NCBI RefSeq assembly: GCF_014779715.1 | Contig: NZ_JACXYU010000001.1 | Location: forward strand, 1,054,001-1,118,000 | Direction of reading: 5' to 3' | Source: Streptomyces chumphonensis | GTDB taxonomy: Bacteria; Actinomycetota; Actinomycetes; Streptomycetales; Streptomycetaceae | Length of the DNA: 64,000 bases | In this document: positions 7,903 through 19,047 of the stretch, piece after piece | Layout: each line of letters opens with the position of its first letter | How positions within the stretch are numbered: position 1 is the stretch's first letter | Translations under genes and position numbers: made by a program | The notes under the pieces: model-generated | The model's database searches: none | Seen by the model: only the letters and a program-made list of their open reading frames with translations | What the model was told of the DNA's origin: nothing

Positions 7903-10900
7903 TCAGACGCGCGAGGGCGCCGGGACGCCGGTGAACGTGCGCCACAGCGCCGCGTAGCGCCCGTCGGCGGCGAGCAGCTCCGCGTGCGTGCCGTCCTCGA
8001 CCACCCGTCCGTGGTCCAGGACGATCACCCGGTCGGCCCGCTGTGCGGTGGTGAGCCGGTGGGCGACGACGAGGGTGGTGCGACGCCCGGCGAGCCGGTC
8101 GGTGGCCTGGTTGACGAGCGCCTCGGTGGCCAGGTCCAGCGCGGCCGTCGCCTCGTCGAGCAGCAGGATCGCCGGGTCGACCAGCTCGGCGCGGGCGAGC
8201 GCGATGAGCTGGCGCTGGCCGGCCGACAGGTTGCGGCCGCGCTCCCCCACGGCGTGGAGGTAGCCGCCGGGCAGGGAGGCCACCATGTCGTGGGCGCCGA
8301 CCGCCCGTGCGGCGGCCTCCACCTCGGCGTCGGTGGCCTCGGGGCGGCCGTAGGCGATGGCGTCCCGCACGGTGCCGGGGAAGAGGAACGGCTCCTGCGG
8401 GACGACCCCCAGGTGGCTGCGGTAGGCCGTCAGGTCCAGGTCCCGGACGTCGGCCCCGTCGACGAGGACCCGGCCCCCGGTCACGTCGTAGTACCGGGCC
8501 ACCAGCTTGACCAGCGTGGACTTCCCGGCGCCCGTCTCCCCGACGAAGGCCACCGTCTGGCCCGCCGGGATGGTGAGGTCGAGCCCTTCGAGGGCCGCCT
8601 CGGCCAGCGGCTCGCCGTCGGCCGAGCGGTAGTGGAAGCGGACGTCGTCGAAGGTGATCTCCCCGCGCGGTCGGCCGGGCTCCACCGGCTCGGCGGGGGC
8701 CGGCGTGCTCGTGCGCTCGCGGAGCAGCTCGCGGATGCGGCCCAGCGAGACGACGGCCTGCTGGTAGCCGTCGAAGACCTGGGAGAGCTGCTGCACCGGG
8801 GCGAAGAACAGCTCGATGTAGAGCAGGTAGGCGACGAGCGCGCCCGCGGTGAGGGTGCCGGCCGCGACGCGGTCGGCCCCCACGACGAGGACGGCCGCCG
8901 TGGCCAGCGCCGCGAGGAGCTGGACGAAGGGGAAGTACACCGAGACCAGCCACTGCCCGCGCACCCGGGCCCGGCGGTAGCCGTCGCTGCGGCGGGCGAA
9001 CCGGTCGGTGCCCAGGTGCTCGCGGCGGAACGCCTGCACCATGCGCAGCCCGGCCACCGACTCCTGGAGGTCGGCGTTGACGACGCTGACCCGCTCGCGG
9101 GCCAGCTCGTACGCCTTGACCGACTGCCGCCGGAAGAACACCGTGCCCACGACGAGGGGCGGCAGCGTCGCGAAGACGACCAGGGCGAGCTGGAGGTCGA
9201 TGACGAGCAGGGCGCCCAGGATGCCGAGGAAGCTGATGATCGAGACGAAGGCGGTGACCAGGCCCGTCTGGAGGAACGTGGACAGGGCGTCGACGTCGGT
9301 CGTCATCCGGGTCATGACCGCGCCGCCGAGGTGGCGCTCGTAGTAGTCCAGACCGAGGCGCTGCAACTGGGCGAAGATCCTCAGTCGCAGGGCGTAGAGC
9401 ACCCGCTCGCCGGTGCGGCCGGTGAAGCGGATGGCGGCGTACTGCGAGGCCCATTGCCCGACGACGACCAGGAGCGCAAAGGCCGCCGCCGTCCACACGG
9501 CCGCCAGGGCCGAGCGGGTCACGCCCTCGTCGATGCCGTGCCGGATCAGGACGGGGAGAGCCAGCATGGCCACGGCGTCCAGGGCCACGAAGACCAGCGC
9601 GAAGGTGAGCGGGCGGCCGAAGCCCGCCAGCAGGTGCCGCAGGCCGTAGCCGCCCTCCTCGCGCTGCGGCCCGCTGCGCTGCGGCCCGCTGCGCTCGGCG
9701 CTCTCCTCGTCGATCTCCGGGACGTCCGTGGCGGGCGGCAGGGCGGCGACCTTGGCCAGCAGCTCGGGGCTGCCGGGTGAGGCCGCCAGCTCGGCACCCC
9801 AGGAACCGGGCCGCCCGCTCTGCGCGGCCAGGGTGCCCGTGTCCCCCGCCCCGGCCGCGTCCGCGTCGCCGGACTCCTCCGGGCGCGCCCACAGCTCGGG
9901 CGTGACGCCGTCCACCCTGCGGTGGCCGTCGTGCGCCGCCTGCCCGGCCGGGTCGCGCGCGACGTCGCCCAGCTCGTCCGGGTCGGTGAGGAGCCGGCGG
10001 TAGAGCGGGCAGCGCGCGGTCAGCTCCGCGTGGGTGCCGGCGTCCACGAGCCGGCCCCGGTCGAGCACCGCGATCCGGTCGGCGAGGGCGAGGGTGGACT
10101 GCCGGTGGGCGATGAGCAGGGTCGTACGGCCGCGCATGACGCTGCGCAGTGCCTCGTGGATCTCGTGCTCGATGCGGGCGTCCACGGCGGACGTGGCGTC
10201 GTCGAGGATCAGCAGCCGGGGGTCGGTGAGGATCGCACGGGCCAGCGCGATGCGCTGGCGCTGCCCGCCGGAGAGGGTCAGGCCCTGCTCTCCGACGACG
10301 GTGTCGTAGCCCTCGGCCAGCTCCTCGATGAAGCCGTCGGCCTGGGCGGCGCGGGCGGCGGCGCGTATCTGCGCGTCGGTGGCGTCGGGAGCGCCGAAAG
10401 CGATGTTCTCCCGGACGGAGGAGGAGAACAGGAAGCTGTTCTCGGGCACCAGGCCGATCGCCGAGCGCAGGGAGGCCAGCGTCAGGTCCCGCACGTCGTG
10501 CCCGCCGACGCGCACGGCGCCGCCGGTGACGTCGTAGTAGCGCGGCAGCAGCATCGACACCGTCGACTTGCCGCTGCCGCTGGTGCCCACCACGGCGAGG
10601 GTCTCCCCCGGCCGCACCCGCAGGCTGACGCCGTCCAGCACGGGGTGGTCCGGGTCGTAGCCGAAGGTGACGCGGTCGAACTCGACGGACGCCGGGGCGT
10701 CGGCGGGCAGCTCGTGGGCGTCGGGCCGCTCGGTCATCTGCGGCTCGGTGTCGATGAGGTCGTAGACGCGCTCCACGCCGGCGCGGGCCTGCTGCCCGAT
10801 CGTCAGCATGGCCGCGAGCATCCGGACGGGGCCGACGAGCTGCGCGAGGTAGGTGGAGAACGCGACGAAGGTGCCCAGCGTGATCGAGCCGTTCACCGCC

Positions 10901-11781
10901 ATCCAGCCGCCCAGCGCCAGCATGGCGACCTGGCCCAGGGACGGCAGGGACTGCAGGGCCGGGGTGTAGCGGGCGTGGAAGCGCAGGGTGCGCAGCCGCG
11001 CCGCGTACAGCACCCGGCTGACGGCGCGGAGCTTGGCCTTCTCCTGGCCCTCCTGCCCGAAGCCCTTCACGACGCGGACGCCGGTGATCGCGCCGTCCAC
11101 CACCGAGGCCACCGCACCGGCCTGCTGCTGCGCGTACCAGGTCGCCGGGAAGAGCCGGGCCCGGCTGAGCGAGGCGATCCACCACAGCAGCGGGAAGACG
11201 GCGAGGGAGACGACGGTGAGCAGTGGGGAGAGGATCACCATGACGACGAGCGCGACGGCGAACAGCAGCACGTTGCCGATCATCATGGGGACCATGAAGA
11301 GCAGGCTCTGCACCAGCTGGAGGTCGCTGGTGCCCCGGCCGACGACCTGCCCGGTGGACAGCTCGTCCTGGCTGCGGCCGTCGAGCCGCACGAGGGCCCG
11401 GTACATGTCCGTGCGCAGGTCGTGCTGGACGTCCAGGGCGAGGCGGCCGCCGTAGTAGCGGCGCACGAAGGTCAGCGCGTAGACGACGACGGCGGCGCCG
11501 ATCAGCAGGGCGATCCACCGGGGCATGTCCGCCGTACGACCGGCGGCGACGTCGTCGATGACGGCCTTGGTGATCAGGGGGACGAGGGCCATGACGCCCA
11601 TGCCGGCGAGCGAGGCGCCGAGGGCCAGCAGGACGTTGCGCCGGTAGTGCCAGCACTGGCGCGTCAGCCGCCGCGCCCAGCCGGGTGCCGCGGCACCCGT
11701 GCCGCCCGCGCGCGCGTGCTCGGTCCCGGTACCGGCCTCGTCGCCGGTCCCGGTCTCCGATGGTGCCGTCCCCGTGGTCAC
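7903..11781 (-). CDS. Fused ABC exporter (TMD-NBD-TMD-NBD)
   Basis: A giant (about 1,292 residues) full-length ABC exporter made of two half-transporters. First half: six membrane segments, Walker A GTSGSGKST, signature LSGGQRQRIALARAI, Walker B LLILDDATSAVD. Second half, after an acidic linker of about 120 residues: Walker A GETGAGKST, signature LSAGQRQLIALARAE, Walker B ILLLDEATAALD. The first Walker B has Asp where the catalytic Glu normally sits, and the second signature is LSAGQ; such asymmetry is typical of heterodimeric exporters (BmrCD, TM287/288) fused into one chain. The start is uncertain: GTG 11781 has GGAAGG about ten bases upstream, while ATG 11847 adds 22 low-complexity residues with poorly spaced AGGTGG. 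Likely lipid, peptide or drug export; substrate unknown. Confidence 0.85.
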   Translation of the reverse strand: MTTGTAPSETGTGDEAGTGTEHARAGGTGAAAPGWARRLTRQCWHYRRNVLLALGASLAGMGVMALVPLITKAVIDDVAAGRTADMPRWIALLIGAAVVVYALTFVRRYYGGRLALDVQHDLRTDMYRALVRLDGRSQDELSTGQVVGRGTSDLQLVQSLLFMVPMMIGNVLLFAVALVVMVILSPLLTVVSLAVFPLLWWIASLSRARLFPATWYAQQQAGAVASVVDGAITGVRVVKGFGQEGQEKAKLRAVSRVLYAARLRTLRFHARYTPALQSLPSLGQVAMLALGGWMAVNGSITLGTFVAFSTYLAQLVGPVRMLAAMLTIGQQARAGVERVYDLIDTEPQMTERPDAHELPADAPASVEFDRVTFGYDPDHPVLDGVSLRVRPGETLAVVGTSGSGKSTVSMLLPRYYDVTGGAVRVGGHDVRDLTLASLRSAIGLVPENSFLFSSSVRENIAFGAPDATDAQIRAAARAAQADGFIEELAEGYDTVVGEQGLTLSGGQRQRIALARAILTDPRLLILDDATSAVDARIEHEIHEALRSVMRGRTTLLIAHRQSTLALADRIAVLDRGRLVDAGTHAELTARCPLYRRLLTDPDELGDVARDPAGQAAHDGHRRVDGVTPELWARPEESGDADAAGAGDTGTLAAQSGRPGSWGAELAASPGSPELLAKVAALPPATDVPEIDEESAERSGPQRSGPQREEGGYGLRHLLAGFGRPLTFALVFVALDAVAMLALPVLIRHGIDEGVTRSALAAVWTAAAFALLVVVGQWASQYAAIRFTGRTGERVLYALRLRIFAQLQRLGLDYYERHLGGAVMTRMTTDVDALSTFLQTGLVTAFVSIISFLGILGALLVIDLQLALVVFATLPPLVVGTVFFRRQSVKAYELARERVSVVNADLQESVAGLRMVQAFRREHLGTDRFARRSDGYRRARVRGQWLVSVYFPFVQLLAALATAAVLVVGADRVAAGTLTAGALVAYLLYIELFFAPVQQLSQVFDGYQQAVVSLGRIRELLRERTSTPAPAEPVEPGRPRGEITFDDVRFHYRSADGEPLAEAALEGLDLTIPAGQTVAFVGETGAGKSTLVKLVARYYDVTGGRVLVDGADVRDLDLTAYRSHLGVVPQEPFLFPGTVRDAIAYGRPEATDAEVEAAARAVGAHDMVASLPGGYLHAVGERGRNLSAGQRQLIALARAELVDPAILLLDEATAALDLATEALVNQATDRLAGRRTTLVVAHRLTTAQRADRVIVLDHGRVVEDGTHAELLAADGRYAALWRTFTGVPAPSRV

Positions 11782-11926
11782 GTGGCCCCGCCCTTCCGGT
11801 CGTCCTGTCCCGCCGGAAAGCCCCAACGTCCCGGGGCCCGGTTTCATTCCACCTGGTCAGATCGGTGGTGTCGGGACGGGCGGGTCCGATCGGGTGGTGG
11901 TGGGAGGGGGCGGCGGCGCGGACCGG

Positions 11927-12715
11927 TCAGAAGCGCGGGCGTCCGTCGCTCGGCCGCAGACCCATGGCGTCCAGCCAGGTGGGGCGGCCGCCGCAGAGGA
12001 TCTCGGAGAGGAGCAGGAGCCGGGTCAGCCCGTCCCACTCGGCCTCGTCCTGGAGGTCGGCGACGCACTCGATGCCGTCCGGCGCGATGACGGCGGCGGT
12101 GTGGTCGGCGGGCTCGACGGTGTCACGGTCGGCGGGGGCCGAGAAGCGGGCCCACACGGCCTTGCCGCTGGCGCCGGGCGTCGTCCATCCCCAGTCGTCG
12201 GCGAGGTGGTCCACGATCTGGAGGCCGCGGCCGCCCTCGGCGAGGTCGTCCGCGTCGCGCACGGCCGGTGCGGTGGTGCCGGGGTCGATGACGGCGCACA
12301 GGACGGTGCCGCCCTGCCGGAGGAGGCTCAGCATCACGGGCTGGGCGTTGGGCGGGTCCCACGGCTCGGCGCTGTGGCACAGCGCGTTCGTGACCATCTC
12401 CGACACGGACACCGCTATGTCGTCGGTCAGCTCCTCCAGGCCCCAGCCGCCCAGCGCCGCGCGGGCGTAGGCGCGGGCCTGGCCGGGCGAGCGGGGGCCG
12501 CACTCCAGCGTCCAGGCGGCGAAGGCCGAGGTGTCGACGGAGGCGGCGGCACCGGGGAGCGCGGCGGGCCGGACGGAGGGCTTCGCCGGGTGCCAGGTGC
12601 CGGGCCCCTCCGAGCGGTGCGCGTCGCCTGGTCCGCAGGGGTTCGGGGAACTGTACGAAAGGCCGGCGGACGTTTCGGGGGCAGCGGTAGCCGCCCACCT
12701 AGCCGGTTGAGTCAT
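11927..12715 (-). CDS. Anti-sigma-factor-like ATP-binding protein (RsbW/HATPase_c)
   Basis: A 262-residue protein whose residues about 65-200 form a GHKL ATPase: N-box SVSEMVTNALCHS, G1 box VIDPGTTAPAVRD, G2 box GGRGLQIVDHLADDWGW. The first 60 and last 60 residues are Streptomyces-type extensions. Such RsbW-like proteins commonly pair with a DUF397 small protein and an XRE/DUF5753 regulator, exactly the two genes read divergently on the other side of a 12-bp inverted repeat, so it probably belongs to a WhiJ-like signalling trio. Target sigma factor or kinase activity cannot be inferred. Confidence 0.82.
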   Translation of the reverse strand: MTQPARWAATAAPETSAGLSYSSPNPCGPGDAHRSEGPGTWHPAKPSVRPAALPGAAASVDTSAFAAWTLECGPRSPGQARAYARAALGGWGLEELTDDIAVSVSEMVTNALCHSAEPWDPPNAQPVMLSLLRQGGTVLCAVIDPGTTAPAVRDADDLAEGGRGLQIVDHLADDWGWTTPGASGKAVWARFSAPADRDTVEPADHTAAVIAPDGIECVADLQDEAEWDGLTRLLLLSEILCGGRPTWLDAMGLRPSDGRPRF

Positions 12716-12787
12716 CGTCCAACCCCGCAGCCGTTGTCTCCGTGGCGCTCACGTCGCTGGGAACACTCTTGCGTGTCCCATCCTGTG

Positions 12788-12831
12788 GCATCTGTACTTA
12801 CGGCTGCAAGTGCGGATGCAAGTACAGATGC
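12788..12831. promoter_or_regulatory. Operator-like 12-bp perfect inverted repeat in the WhiJ-like divergent promoter
   Basis: GCATCTGTACTT at 12788-12799 and its exact reverse complement at 12820-12831 flank 20 bases. The right arm is also part of three 12-base direct repeats of a TGCAAGTRC-like unit running to about 12838. It lies between the RsbW-like and DUF397 genes, where the XRE protein would be expected to bind. Confidence 0.55.
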
Positions 12832-12902
12832 AATTACGGGGTTCCCTGAGGCAGTATTCAGCCAGAGATCATGGTGGTACTGAAGTGACAAAAGAGGCAG
12901 AA

Positions 12903-13208
12903 GTGGCAGGTATGACAGGCACGGCACTCCCCACGACGGCGGCGCACGGCACCGAGACCCCCGAGGACGGCACCGGCGCCAACGGCGTGCCGGCCGACCG
13001 GCTGCTCGGCGTCCGGTGGCGCAAGAGCCGGCGCAGCAACCCCAGCGGCAACTGCGTGGAGGTGGCCGAACTGCCGGGCGGCCGCGTCGCCGTGCGCAAC
13101 TCCCGGTTCCCCACCGGACCGGCCCTGATCTACACCGAGGCGGAGATCACCGCTTTCATCCTGGGCGCCAAGGACGGCGAGTTCGACGACCTCGTGACCG
13201 GTCGCTGA
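12903..13208 (+). CDS. DUF397 small acidic protein
   Basis: About 101 residues; the last 65 are a full DUF397 domain: WRKSRRSNPSGNCVEVAEL, VAVRNSRFPTGPAL, then FILGAKDGEFDDL. DUF397 proteins are actinomycete-specific partners of XRE/DUF5753 regulators (WhiJ-type modules; some pairs behave like toxin-antitoxin systems). Starts at GTG 12885, GTG 12903 and ATG 12912 are all in frame; GTG 12903 has AGAGG five bases upstream and is preferred, but the N-terminal 30 residues are variable linker in any case. The XRE gene follows 86 bases downstream on the same strand. Confidence 0.78.
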   Translation: MAGMTGTALPTTAAHGTETPEDGTGANGVPADRLLGVRWRKSRRSNPSGNCVEVAELPGGRVAVRNSRFPTGPALIYTEAEITAFILGAKDGEFDDLVTGR

Positions 13209-13294
13209 CCCGTTGTACAGCCCGCTGCCGTAATGGGAGACTTGGCGACCGTCCCCTTACCACCAGCACCACAGAGCCCGCAGGAGCAGGCGTG

Positions 13295-14197
13295 ATGTCA
13301 GCCCAACCCGAGTACGACTCCTCGGTCCGTCGGCTCCTGGCCCAGCCGCGCGGCGGGCCGACGGTGCTGCGCATCGTGCTCGGCACCCACCTGCGGCGGC
13401 TGCGGGAGGCCAGCGGCATCACGCGGGAGGCCGCCGGGGACGCGATCCGCGGCTCCCACGCCAAGATCAGCCGGCTTGAGCTCGGCCGCGTCGGCTACAA
13501 GGAGCGGGACGTCGCGGACCTGCTCACCCTCTACGGCGTGCACGACCCCGAGCAGCGCGAGGAGTTCCTCACCCTCGCCCGGCACGCCAACAACCCCGGA
13601 TGGTGGCACCAGTACGGGGACGTGCTGCCCGGGTGGCTGGAAACGCTCCTCGGCCTGGAGGAGGCCGCGTCCCTGATCCGGACGTACGAGGTCCAGTTCG
13701 TGCCCGGCCTCCTCCAGACGGCCGCGTACGCCCGGGCCGTCACCCTGCTCGGGCACGGCCGCGCCGGGGACGCCGAGGTCGAACGCCGGGTACGGCTGCG
13801 GATGCGCCGCCAGGAGTTGCTGACGCGGGAGCACGGCCCCCGGCTGTGGGCCGTCATCGACGAGGCCGCCCTGCGTCGCCCGCTCGGCGGCCCCGAGGTG
13901 ATGCGCGGCCAGATCCGGCACCTGCTCGACATCGCCGAACGGCCGAACGTCACCCTCCAGGTGGCGCCCTTCAGCATCGGCGGCCTGGCGGCGGCGGGCG
14001 GCCCCGTGACGCTGCTGCGGTTCACCGAGCCGGACCTCCCCGACATCGTCTACCTGGAACAGCTCACCAGCGCCCTCTACCTCGACAAGCGGGCCGAGGT
14101 GGAGACGTACATGGTCGTCATGGACCGCCTGTGCGCGGCCGCCGACACCCACGAGCGCACGACGGAGTTCCTGCGCCGGCTGCTCACGGAGCTGTGA
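13295..14197 (+). CDS. XRE-family regulator with DUF5753 domain (WhiJ-like)
   Basis: A 300-residue regulator. Residues about 28-85 form the helix-turn-helix (LGTHLRRLREASGITREAAG followed by SHAKISRLELGRVG); from about residue 110 to the end is DUF5753, recognisable by YEVQFVPGLLQTAAYARA, RMRRQELL and APFSIGG with DIVYLEQLTSALYLD. Start ATG 13295 has GGAG eight bases upstream; GTG 13292 is directly adjacent. Proteins of this class often repress or tune development and antibiotic genes together with the DUF397 and RsbW-like partners found here. Probable autoregulation through the inverted repeat at 12788-12831. Confidence 0.87.
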   Translation: MSAQPEYDSSVRRLLAQPRGGPTVLRIVLGTHLRRLREASGITREAAGDAIRGSHAKISRLELGRVGYKERDVADLLTLYGVHDPEQREEFLTLARHANNPGWWHQYGDVLPGWLETLLGLEEAASLIRTYEVQFVPGLLQTAAYARAVTLLGHGRAGDAEVERRVRLRMRRQELLTREHGPRLWAVIDEAALRRPLGGPEVMRGQIRHLLDIAERPNVTLQVAPFSIGGLAAAGGPVTLLRFTEPDLPDIVYLEQLTSALYLDKRAEVETYMVVMDRLCAAADTHERTTEFLRRLLTEL

Positions 14198-14221
14198 GGC
14201 CCGCGAGCAGCCGGGCCCGGC

Positions 14222-15868
<1,647 letters not shown>

Positions 15869-16129
15869 TCACCACGGTTTGCACATCGACCGAACAGAAT
15901 CAGTAACGTTGCGTGTTAAATGAGTGGCAGGAAGTAATACACCTACCCGTCGGTAACCGAACGCCCACAAGCCCCCTACCAGCGGTAATGTCACCAGCGG
16001 TGGGCACGATGCCCAACAGGAACGGCCAACGGAGGCTTACAGGCCGCCGGGAACACGGCCGAAACGCATCGGTCACGCTGCCGAAATCATGGCCTTCCAG
16101 TGCACCGTGCACATGCGTACGGCCCATGC

Positions 16130-16160
16130 GGCCGTCCGGCGGGCCCGACGCCGGACGGCC
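16130..16160 (-). terminator. Terminator of the agmatinase-family gene
   Basis: Perfect 11-bp stem GGCCGTCCGGC/GCCGGACGGCC with a 9-base loop, starting 20 bases beyond the stop codon. Confidence 0.7.
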
Positions 16161-16180
16161 GACACCGTCGGAGCCCCGCG

Positions 16181-17161
16181 TCAGCGGCCCGCCGCGATCT
16201 GCCGGGACATGATCGTCGTCAGCTCGTACGCCGTGTGGGACGCCGCGACGGAGGTGATCTCGGCGTGGTCGTACGCCGGCGCGACCTCCACCAGGTCGGC
16301 GGAGACCAGCCGACACCCGGCGAGGCCGCGCAGGATCTCCAGCAGCTCGCGCGAGGTGAGGCCGCCCGCCTCGGGGGTGCCCGTACCCGGTGCGTGGGCG
16401 GGGTCCAGCACGTCGATGTCGATCGAGATGTACAGCGGGCGGTCCCCGATGCGCTGGCGCAGCTGGTCGGTGACCTCGTCGACCCCGCGCCGCATGACGT
16501 CGGCCGAGGTGACGATGCCGAAGCCCATCTTCTCGTCGTCGTCGAGGTCCTTCTTCCCGTACAGCGGGCCGCGGGTGCCCACGTGGGACAGCGCCGAGGT
16601 GTCGAGGACGCCCTCCTCCACCGCGCGGCGGAACGGCGTGCCGTGGGTGTACTCGGCTCCGAAGTAGGTGTCCCAGGTGTCCAGGTGGGCGTCGAAGTGG
16701 AGCAGCGCCACCGGCCCGTGCCTGCGGGCCACCGAGCGCAGCAGCGGCAGCGCGATGGTGTGGTCGCCGCCCAGCGTCATCATGCGGGCGCCGCTGTCCA
16801 GGATCTCGTCGGCGGCGGCCTGCACCGTCTCGACGGCCTCGTCGATGTTGAACGGGTTCACCGCGATGTCGCCGGCGTCCGCCACCTGGGCCAGGGCGAA
16901 GGGGGAGGCGTCCTGAGCCGGGTTGTAGGGGCGGAGCAACCGGGATGCCTCACGGATCGCGTTCCCGCCGAAGCGGGCGCCGGGCCGGTAGGACACGCCC
17001 GAGTCGAAGGGGACGCCGACCACCGCGACGTCCGCGCCGCCGACCTCGTCCAGCCGCGGCAGCCGGGCGAAGGTGGCCGGGCCGGCGTAGCGCGGGACGC
17101 GGGAGGAGTCGACGGGACCGACGGGACGGCCGGAGGGGTGGGGGCTCGTCTCACTGCTCAT
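16181..17161 (-). CDS. speB: Agmatinase / arginase-family ureohydrolase
   Basis: 326 residues with the full set of Mn2+ ligands of the ureohydrolase family: GGDHTIALP (His), FDAHLDTWD (Asp, His, Asp) and [19 protein letters not shown] (two Asp). The family cleaves guanidino compounds to urea plus an amine; agmatinase and guanidinobutyrase cannot be separated by eye, so the symbol is provisional. The start ATG 17161 has no Shine-Dalgarno upstream, so the message may be leaderless. It is divergent from the 275-residue uncharacterised gene, sharing a 114-base promoter gap that contains the palindrome TGGAC-5-GTCCA at 17231-17245. Confidence 0.85.
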   Translation of the reverse strand: MSSETSPHPSGRPVGPVDSSRVPRYAGPATFARLPRLDEVGGADVAVVGVPFDSGVSYRPGARFGGNAIREASRLLRPYNPAQDASPFALAQVADAGDIAVNPFNIDEAVETVQAAADEILDSGARMMTLGGDHTIALPLLRSVARRHGPVALLHFDAHLDTWDTYFGAEYTHGTPFRRAVEEGVLDTSALSHVGTRGPLYGKKDLDDDEKMGFGIVTSADVMRRGVDEVTDQLRQRIGDRPLYISIDIDVLDPAHAPGTGTPEAGGLTSRELLEILRGLAGCRLVSADLVEVAPAYDHAEITSVAASHTAYELTTIMSRQIAAGR

Positions 17162-17230
17162 ACGCGCGAGGGTAGGTGGCGCGCGGGCGTCCCTGACATG
17201 GACGTTTCTGAGCGGAGAGGTGCCGGGTTT

Positions 17231-17245
17231 TGGACACATGGTCCA
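17231..17245. promoter_or_regulatory. Palindrome in the speB-divergent promoter
   Basis: TGGAC, five bases, GTCCA; located between the divergent agmatinase-family gene and the gene at 17276. Possible operator; no matching regulator is encoded nearby. Confidence 0.25.
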
Positions 17246-17275
17246 TCGACCGCACGTACGGGCGACAATGGCGGC

Positions 17276-18103
17276 ATGCCCGCACCCATGGAACCGCCCG
17301 TCGGCCCCCCGCCCCCGCAGCCCCCCGTGCCCACCCGCGCGGAGCTGGTCGAGCACCTGCGGCACACCCGCATCGCCGGGGACGTCGCGACACCGCGTGA
17401 GAACAACCTGGCGCACTTCCGGGCACTGGCCAACGGAGACCGGTACTACTGGTTCGGGCTCGAACTGGGCGACCGCTGGACCGACGAGCAGGACGTGCTG
17501 GCCGTCATGGCGGAGCGGGTGGGGGTCGTCGACGACCCGGGGCACCGCGCCGGGCAGGACACCATCGACCCGGACCTCACCGTGGACGCCCTGGAGCGGG
17601 CGGCCGTGCGGCTGCGCAAGGCCGCCGACGCCGGGGAGCGGGTCCTCTTCGCCACCGGCCACCCGGGCGGGCTGCTGGACGTGCACCGCAGCGTGGCCGC
17701 CGCGCTCCGCGTCGCCGGGTGCCACGTCGTCCGCGTGCCGCTGGGCCTGGTGGCCGACGAGGGCGTCGTCGTCCAGCTCGCCGACGTCGCCATGCACGAG
17801 CGCGGGGCGACCCTGTGGCACACCCACTCCCCCGAGCCGATGCGGGCCGTCCTCGACGCCCTGCCCCGGCACGGCGAGCCGCTGCCCGACCTCGTCTTCG
17901 CGGACCACGGATGGGCCGGGTGCGCCGGGCAGCGGGGGCTCGACACGGTCGGCTTCGCCGACTGCAACGACCCGGCGCTCTTCCTCGCCGAGGCCGAGGG
18001 CACGCTCGCGGTGGCGGTGCCGCTCGACGACCACGTGGTGAACCCGCGCTTCTACGAACCCATGACCGCCTACCTGCTGGCCGCCGCCGGGCTGGCCCTC
18101 TGA
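17276..18103 (+). CDS. Conserved actinobacterial protein of unknown function (phosphatase-like annotation in relatives)
   Basis: 275 residues, not assigned to a family with confidence. Residues 1-25 are Pro-rich; the body has alternating hydrophobic strands and helices with [49 protein letters not shown] and [10 protein letters not shown], an alpha/beta layout with conserved His and Asp that could be catalytic. I recall relatives being labelled phosphatase, but see no diagnostic signature. A -10-like GACAAT (17264-17269) six bases before the ATG suggests a leaderless message. It is divergent from the agmatinase-family gene, and a hairpin follows. Confidence 0.6.
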   Translation: MPAPMEPPVGPPPPQPPVPTRAELVEHLRHTRIAGDVATPRENNLAHFRALANGDRYYWFGLELGDRWTDEQDVLAVMAERVGVVDDPGHRAGQDTIDPDLTVDALERAAVRLRKAADAGERVLFATGHPGGLLDVHRSVAAALRVAGCHVVRVPLGLVADEGVVVQLADVAMHERGATLWHTHSPEPMRAVLDALPRHGEPLPDLVFADHGWAGCAGQRGLDTVGFADCNDPALFLAEAEGTLAVAVPLDDHVVNPRFYEPMTAYLLAAAGLAL

Positions 18104-18117
18104 CGTCCGCCGGGCCG

Positions 18118-18146
18118 CCCGGGGCCGGGGTCCGCGCGGCCCCGGG
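18118..18146. terminator. Bidirectional terminator between convergent genes
   Basis: CCCGGGGCC (18118-18126) pairs with GGCCCCGGG (18138-18146) between the stop of the 17276 gene and that of tesB; flanking TGACGTC/GACGTCA-like bases extend the fold. Confidence 0.6.
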
Positions 18147-18149
18147 ACG

Positions 18150-19040
18150 TCAGCGCGAGCGGGGGACGCGGACGGCGCCCTCCTGGATGACGGAGGCCAC
18201 CAGGCGCCCGTCCGCCGTGTAGATGCCGCCCTTGCCGAGCCCCCGGCCGCCCTGCGCGGTGGGGCTCTCCTGGTCGTACAGCAGCCACTCGTCGGCCCGG
18301 AAGGGGCGGTGGAACCACATCGCGTGGTCCAGGCTGGCCCCGACCACGTCCCCGACCGTCCAGCCGCCCCGGCCGTGGGCGAGCAGGACCGAGTCCAGCA
18401 GCGTCATGTCCGAGACGTAGGTGGCCAGGCAGATGTGCAGCATCGGCTGGTCGTGCTCGCCGTCCAGCTTGCCGTTGGTGCGGAACCACACCTGCGAGCG
18501 CGGCTCGGCCGGGCCCTTCCCGGCGGCCGCGTAGGGCGGCTCGTTGACGTAGCGCAGGTCCACGGCCGCCCGGGCCTCCGCCAGCCGCTCGGCGACGCCG
18601 GGGTCGGTGAACAGGTGCGCGTGCCGGGGCAGCAGCTCGGCCGCCGTGGGCAGCGTCTCCGGGTCGGGGGCGTCCGGCATCGGCGCCTGGTGCTCCAGCC
18701 CGTCCTCGGCCACCTGGAACGACGCGGAGAGGTGGAAGATCGGCTGCCCGTGCTGGACGGCGACCACCCGCCGCGTGGTGTAGGAGCGCCCGTCGCGGAT
18801 GCGGTCGACGTTGTAGACGATGGGCGCGCCGGGGTCCCCCATGCGCAGGAAGTAGGCGTGCAGCGAGTGCGCGGGGCGCTCGGCGGGCACGGTGCGCCCG
18901 GCGGCCACCAGGGCCTGCGCGGCGACCTGCCCGCCGAACACGCGCGGGATGATCGCGGAGCGGCTGGCGCCGCGGAAGATGTCCTGCTCGATCCGCTCCA
19001 GGTCGAGCAGATCGAGCAGGGACGCCAGGGCCTCGCTCAC
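18150..19040 (-). CDS. tesB: Acyl-CoA thioesterase II
   Basis: 296 residues forming the double hot-dog fold of TesB, which hydrolyses medium- and long-chain acyl-CoA. Recognisable: [49 protein letters not shown], and in the second half [22 protein letters not shown] with the active-site Asp. GTG 19040 is seven bases after the acyl-CoA dehydrogenase stop, so the two are cotranscribed and likely act in the same fatty-acid pathway. Confidence 0.92.
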   Translation of the reverse strand: MSEALASLLDLLDLERIEQDIFRGASRSAIIPRVFGGQVAAQALVAAGRTVPAERPAHSLHAYFLRMGDPGAPIVYNVDRIRDGRSYTTRRVVAVQHGQPIFHLSASFQVAEDGLEHQAPMPDAPDPETLPTAAELLPRHAHLFTDPGVAERLAEARAAVDLRYVNEPPYAAAGKGPAEPRSQVWFRTNGKLDGEHDQPMLHICLATYVSDMTLLDSVLLAHGRGGWTVGDVVGASLDHAMWFHRPFRADEWLLYDQESPTAQGGRGLGKGGIYTADGRLVASVIQEGAVRVPRSR

Positions 19041-19047
19041 CGCTGGT

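Noticed and set aside
7433..11656. A very long open frame antisense-phase to the ABC exporter on the minus strand, and a long plus-strand frame at 7984-9780
   Set aside because: Both are GC-rich shadow frames; their translations are Arg/Gly/Ala/Pro-rich without domains, while the exporter frame has all ABC motifs.
15913..16212. A 99-codon plus-strand frame in the gdhA-agmatinase gap
   Set aside because: No ribosome-binding site or domain, and its second half overlaps the agmatinase terminator and coding end.
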